A stretch of 9,118 nt of DNA from assembly GCA_036123135.1 (NCBI GenBank), contig JAZADZ010000120.1:1-9118 (forward strand), read 5' to 3'. Made by a program: the position numbers and the translations under genes. How positions within the stretch are numbered: the stretch's first letter is position 1; each line of letters begins with the position of its first letter. Origin of the DNA: GCA-2716065 sp036123135. Its GTDB lineage: Bacteria > Bacteroidota > Bacteroidia > Flavobacteriales_D > Parvicellaceae. The notes beneath the pieces are model-generated. The model searched no databases. It was not told the origin of the DNA and saw only the letters and a program-made list of their open reading frames with translations. Of the stretch, positions 7,079-9,118 are shown in pieces.

Positions 7079-7116
7079 AAAAATGGGGGTATGTTTAACA
7101 TACCCCCATTTTTTTT
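7079..7116. terminator. Strong, probably bidirectional intrinsic terminator
   Basis: A perfect 15-bp stem, AAAAATGGGGGTATG (7079-7093) and CATACCCCCATTTTT (7099-7113), closes a TTTAA loop, and eight T residues run from 7109 to 7116. It ends the rpmH transcript. The five A residues at 7079-7083 supply a U-tract on the other strand, so it can also stop the convergent SPOR-protein transcript, whose stop codon is 22 bp away. The GGGGG/CCCCC core stands out in this AT-rich DNA. Confidence 0.92.
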
Positions 7117-7136
7117 GCTCTATAAAGAGCATTTTT
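7116..7136 (+). terminator. Second, smaller hairpin with T-run
   Basis: TGCTCT (7116-7121) pairs with AGAGCA (7126-7131) around an ATAA loop and is followed by TTTTT (7132-7136). It sits directly behind the main rpmH terminator and would act as a backup on the plus strand only, as the minus strand has A residues after the stem. Confidence 0.6.
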
Positions 7137-7137
7137 C

Positions 7138-8565
7138 TTATTGAACCCAGTCTTGTTTAGAAATCATTAGTGCCTCCTGAACAGTTATTCTATTTCCCCT
7201 ATTGTATGCAGTTACAAATGGCCCTGGAAATTTATGGCTCTGTAAAGACTCCCTTTTATTTCGCGCATTTTTATATTCGTTGAATTCTCCTGTGGTATAC
7301 TTTACCCAACCTTGGTGATTTTCAATATTAAATTTTCCACTGTAATTGTGTCTATTGTAAAAGTAATTTTTTCCAGCAACTCTATGTGCTGCAAGTATTT
7401 GAACCCTATACATTATTGCAGATTGTATTACATCAGGTTCTGATTTTGATATTTGATTTATGGATGCTGTTATTTCTTTTTCTGAATTTTTGGACAATGA
7501 TGGTTCAAGTTTAATCGAATTATCTATTTCATTCTCTGCAAGGGTTTCATTAGTTTTTATTTTAGCTTCCACTAATTGATTTTCATTAACAGTAGATGCA
7601 GAATCATTTTTAGACACATCTGCCAAATTAGGTTGTGGAGTTTCTATTGATTTCGCGGTTGTGTAACCGAAATTCTCCACCGAATCCATTTTGATGGTTG
7701 AGTTCAATTGAACATTACCCTGAGCAATTAGCTCATCTTTTTTGTAGGTAAATTTTGTAGCAGGTATATCAATCGAAGTATTTTCATTTTCAGAAATTAA
7801 AAACTCAGCAGAGAAAGTACCTGTTATTTCAAAGTCCACTTTATGCCCCGATGGAGGAAATAATTTATAAGAAACAGTAAAAGATTCAAGTGAAGATGGT
7901 ATTTCTGACCATAAAAATTTAGCAGCATTGTCAATATTTTTAAATACGGCACCAGATATTTCAATTGGTTGAGCAGAAAATCCTTGAGGAAGATTGTCTT
8001 TAATTCGAGCAAATCCTTTTTGTTGCTGCTTAGTAGTATGAATTCGAACAATAAAATAATCCTCAACCTTTTCTATTGTTCTTTTACTTGAAATATTGGT
8101 AGAGTTTTCAGCTAATTTGGATGGAGCTGATACAATCTTGATGAATAAATCTGGAATTGCAATTTGTTTTCTCTGGTTTTCATCCAAATAAGAAAATGTT
8201 CCCGTAATTTTTTTATTTCCTAGAGTTGCAGATGCATCCGCAGATAGAATATATTTTATTGTTATGGTTTCTTCAGAGGGAATTGAGTACCAAATGAATA
8301 AAGCTTCATTGTTAGAAAATGTAAATGACGCTCCGTCATTTTCCAATTCATTGGCTGATAGGCCTTGAGCTAGATCAAAATTCAGCTTTAATCTTCCGGG
8401 GCCAGAAAAACTTTCTTTATTAATCGTTATTGAAACTTCAGTCTGATTTCCTGCAACAATTTCAGGTTTTGATTTGTGAGAAATTCTGACTTTTCCGATG
8501 CTAATGAATGATAGTAAAAATATGCCTAAAATATTTATTGAAAGGAATATTGACTTTAGCATCAT
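7138..8565 (-). CDS. Exported protein with two tandem beta-rich modules and a C-terminal SPOR-like domain
   Basis: A 475-residue protein. Residues 4-24 are hydrophobic and form a signal peptide or N-terminal anchor; there is no lipobox. Two modules of about 95-100 residues (43-138 and 169-268) are clearly related: both carry a G-x(9-11)-QG(L/F)SA segment, a G(A)-x-F strand, an (F/L)W-x-x-IPS turn (91-97 and 218-224), and an ITGTFS strand (120-125 and 247-252) shortly before a closing IP. Residues 270-383 form a polar Ser/Glu/Asn/Lys-rich linker. The end (about 385-465) resembles a SPOR domain: YRVQILAAHR, then GWVKYTTGEFNEYKNARNKR and FPGPFVTAYNRGNRI. SPOR domains usually bind denuded peptidoglycan, so a periplasmic role tied to the cell wall is likely. 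The first of two adjacent ATG codons is used here. It lies 142 bp downstream of the calcium-loop protein on the same strand. Confidence 0.85.
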   Translation of the reverse strand: MMLKSIFLSINILGIFLLSFISIGKVRISHKSKPEIVAGNQTEVSITINKESFSGPGRLKLNFDLAQGLSANELENDGASFTFSNNEALFIWYSIPSEETITIKYILSADASATLGNKKITGTFSYLDENQRKQIAIPDLFIKIVSAPSKLAENSTNISSKRTIEKVEDYFIVRIHTTKQQQKGFARIKDNLPQGFSAQPIEISGAVFKNIDNAAKFLWSEIPSSLESFTVSYKLFPPSGHKVDFEITGTFSAEFLISENENTSIDIPATKFTYKKDELIAQGNVQLNSTIKMDSVENFGYTTAKSIETPQPNLADVSKNDSASTVNENQLVEAKIKTNETLAENEIDNSIKLEPSLSKNSEKEITASINQISKSEPDVIQSAIMYRVQILAAHRVAGKNYFYNRHNYSGKFNIENHQGWVKYTTGEFNEYKNARNKRESLQSHKFPGPFVTAYNRGNRITVQEALMISKQDWVQ

Positions 8566-8588
8566 TTAGTTTTGAAGTAGAGTACTAA

Positions 8589-8596
8589 CAAAACTA
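8589..8596 (-). promoter_or_regulatory. Candidate -7 element for the SPOR-protein gene
   Basis: The minus strand reads TAGTTTTG, a full match to TAnnTTTG, ending 23 bases before the ATG at 8565, which would give a leader of roughly 15-20 bases. No TTTG is found at the expected upstream distance. If real, the SPOR gene can be transcribed separately from the gene upstream of it. The rest of the 142-bp gap (8566-8707) is AT-rich with no convincing terminator hairpin. Confidence 0.35.
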
Positions 8597-8707
8597 ACTT
8601 ACGTTAATGGCGTTTTTACTTCTTAAGATTTTAAATTATTAATAAGAAGCTGTTAATAAGGGGAAGTTGACTTTTAAGAAAAATAGATTAATCAAAATAA
8701 AACTAAA

Positions 8708-9118
8708 CTAATTCTGGTCAAAGAAAAAATCATTTAGACTATAAAGTTTTTGGACAGTGAAATCCTCATTTCCATCGAAAAAAGAATTGATTGCAATTGA
8801 GATTTCGTCATGGGATATTCTACCATCGCTATTGACATCTGCAGGATTAAGTAAATCAATTAGTTCTTTACTAGGTTCATTGCTAGCTGAGCTATTGTTG
8901 GAATTAAAAAAGGTGCCTCTAAAAATATTTCCAGTTTCACTGGTATCGGAAAATACACTATTTCTTTCTGTTGCAATGGAATCAGCTCTGAAAGCTCTTG
9001 ACTTAATTAAGCTATCTGTAATTTCTCTACCAACCTCATCAACGTTTACTCCCTTTGGTGTGTTCAGTTGTTTGTCTAGGTAATTAGGAACTCCATCCTT
9101 ATCGTCATCAATTGGACA
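8708..9118 (-). CDS. Calcium-loop (EF-hand/dockerin-like) protein, C-terminal part only
   Basis: The minus strand is open from the right edge to a TAG at 8708-8710, giving the last 136 residues of a protein whose start lies beyond the window. The fragment begins CPIDDDKDGVPNYLDKQLNT, an Asp-rich calcium-binding segment of the thrombospondin type-3 sort, common in large Bacteroidota envelope proteins. A low-complexity Ser/Asn stretch follows (about 55-83). Near the end is a canonical EF-hand loop, DVNSDGRISHDE (94-105), with helix EISIAINSFFDGN. The final stretch FTVQKLYSLNDFFFDQN aligns with that helix (both end FF-x(0-1)-D-x-N), as if the calcium-loop/helix unit had been duplicated and the second loop lost. 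Secretion is likely but the signal peptide is not visible. The opposite-strand open frame over this region is a shadow. Confidence 0.8.
   Translation of the reverse strand, partial: CPIDDDKDGVPNYLDKQLNTPKGVNVDEVGREITDSLIKSRAFRADSIATERNSVFSDTSETGNIFRGTFFNSNNSSASNEPSKELIDLLNPADVNSDGRISHDEISIAINSFFDGNEDFTVQKLYSLNDFFFDQN

Noticed and set aside
7824..8066. Second minus-strand frame inside the SPOR-protein gene
   Set aside because: It overlaps one of the two repeated modules in another frame and is Leu/Phe-rich as expected of a frame-shifted AT-rich shadow.
8757..9083. Plus-strand open frame of 108 codons
   Set aside because: It lies antisense to the minus-strand frame at 8708-9118, which encodes a recognisable EF-hand loop and Asp-rich repeat; the plus-strand product shows no domain.

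Overview
The window looks like chromosome from a low-GC member of the Bacteroidota, most likely Flavobacteriales. Three things point there: a gliding-motility/type IX secretion type B sorting domain at the left edge, several candidate promoters of the Bacteroidota type (TAnnTTTG, sometimes with an upstream TTTG), and A-rich start regions with no Shine-Dalgarno sequence. Genes are tightly packed, no gap exceeds about 145 bp, and I see no insertion sequence, phage gene, tRNA, rRNA or CRISPR array.

Layout. At 1-894 (+) is the 3' end of a large secreted protein with Fn3-like domains and a type IX sorting domain. It converges, with a 4-bp gap, on a minus-strand pair: dnaB (2205-3755), followed downstream by an exported protein (899-2161) of a family usually labelled asparagine synthetase B, although it has none of that enzyme's domains. 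Divergent from dnaB is an unrecognised lipoprotein (3851-5119, +). It converges with a 3-bp gap on accA (5123-6076, -), the acetyl-CoA carboxylase alpha carboxyltransferase subunit. Divergent from accA is a TetR-type regulator (6188-6802, +). Next is rpmH for ribosomal protein L34 (6902-7063, +), with a clear promoter and a strong terminator. On the minus strand lie a SPOR-domain protein with a duplicated beta-rich module (7138-8565) and the 3' end of a calcium-loop (EF-hand/dockerin-like) protein running off the right edge (8708-9118).

How the genes relate. dnaB, accA and rpmH are unrelated housekeeping genes for replication, fatty-acid synthesis and translation, interleaved with envelope or surface proteins. 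No defence or mobile system is visible. The least explained part is the right-hand pair: a protein with tandem beta-sandwich-like modules and a SPOR-like tail, encoded 142 bp downstream of a protein ending in a two-helix calcium-loop module. A physical partnership between them is speculation. The exported protein after dnaB is the other candidate for real novelty, because its common name does not match its sequence.
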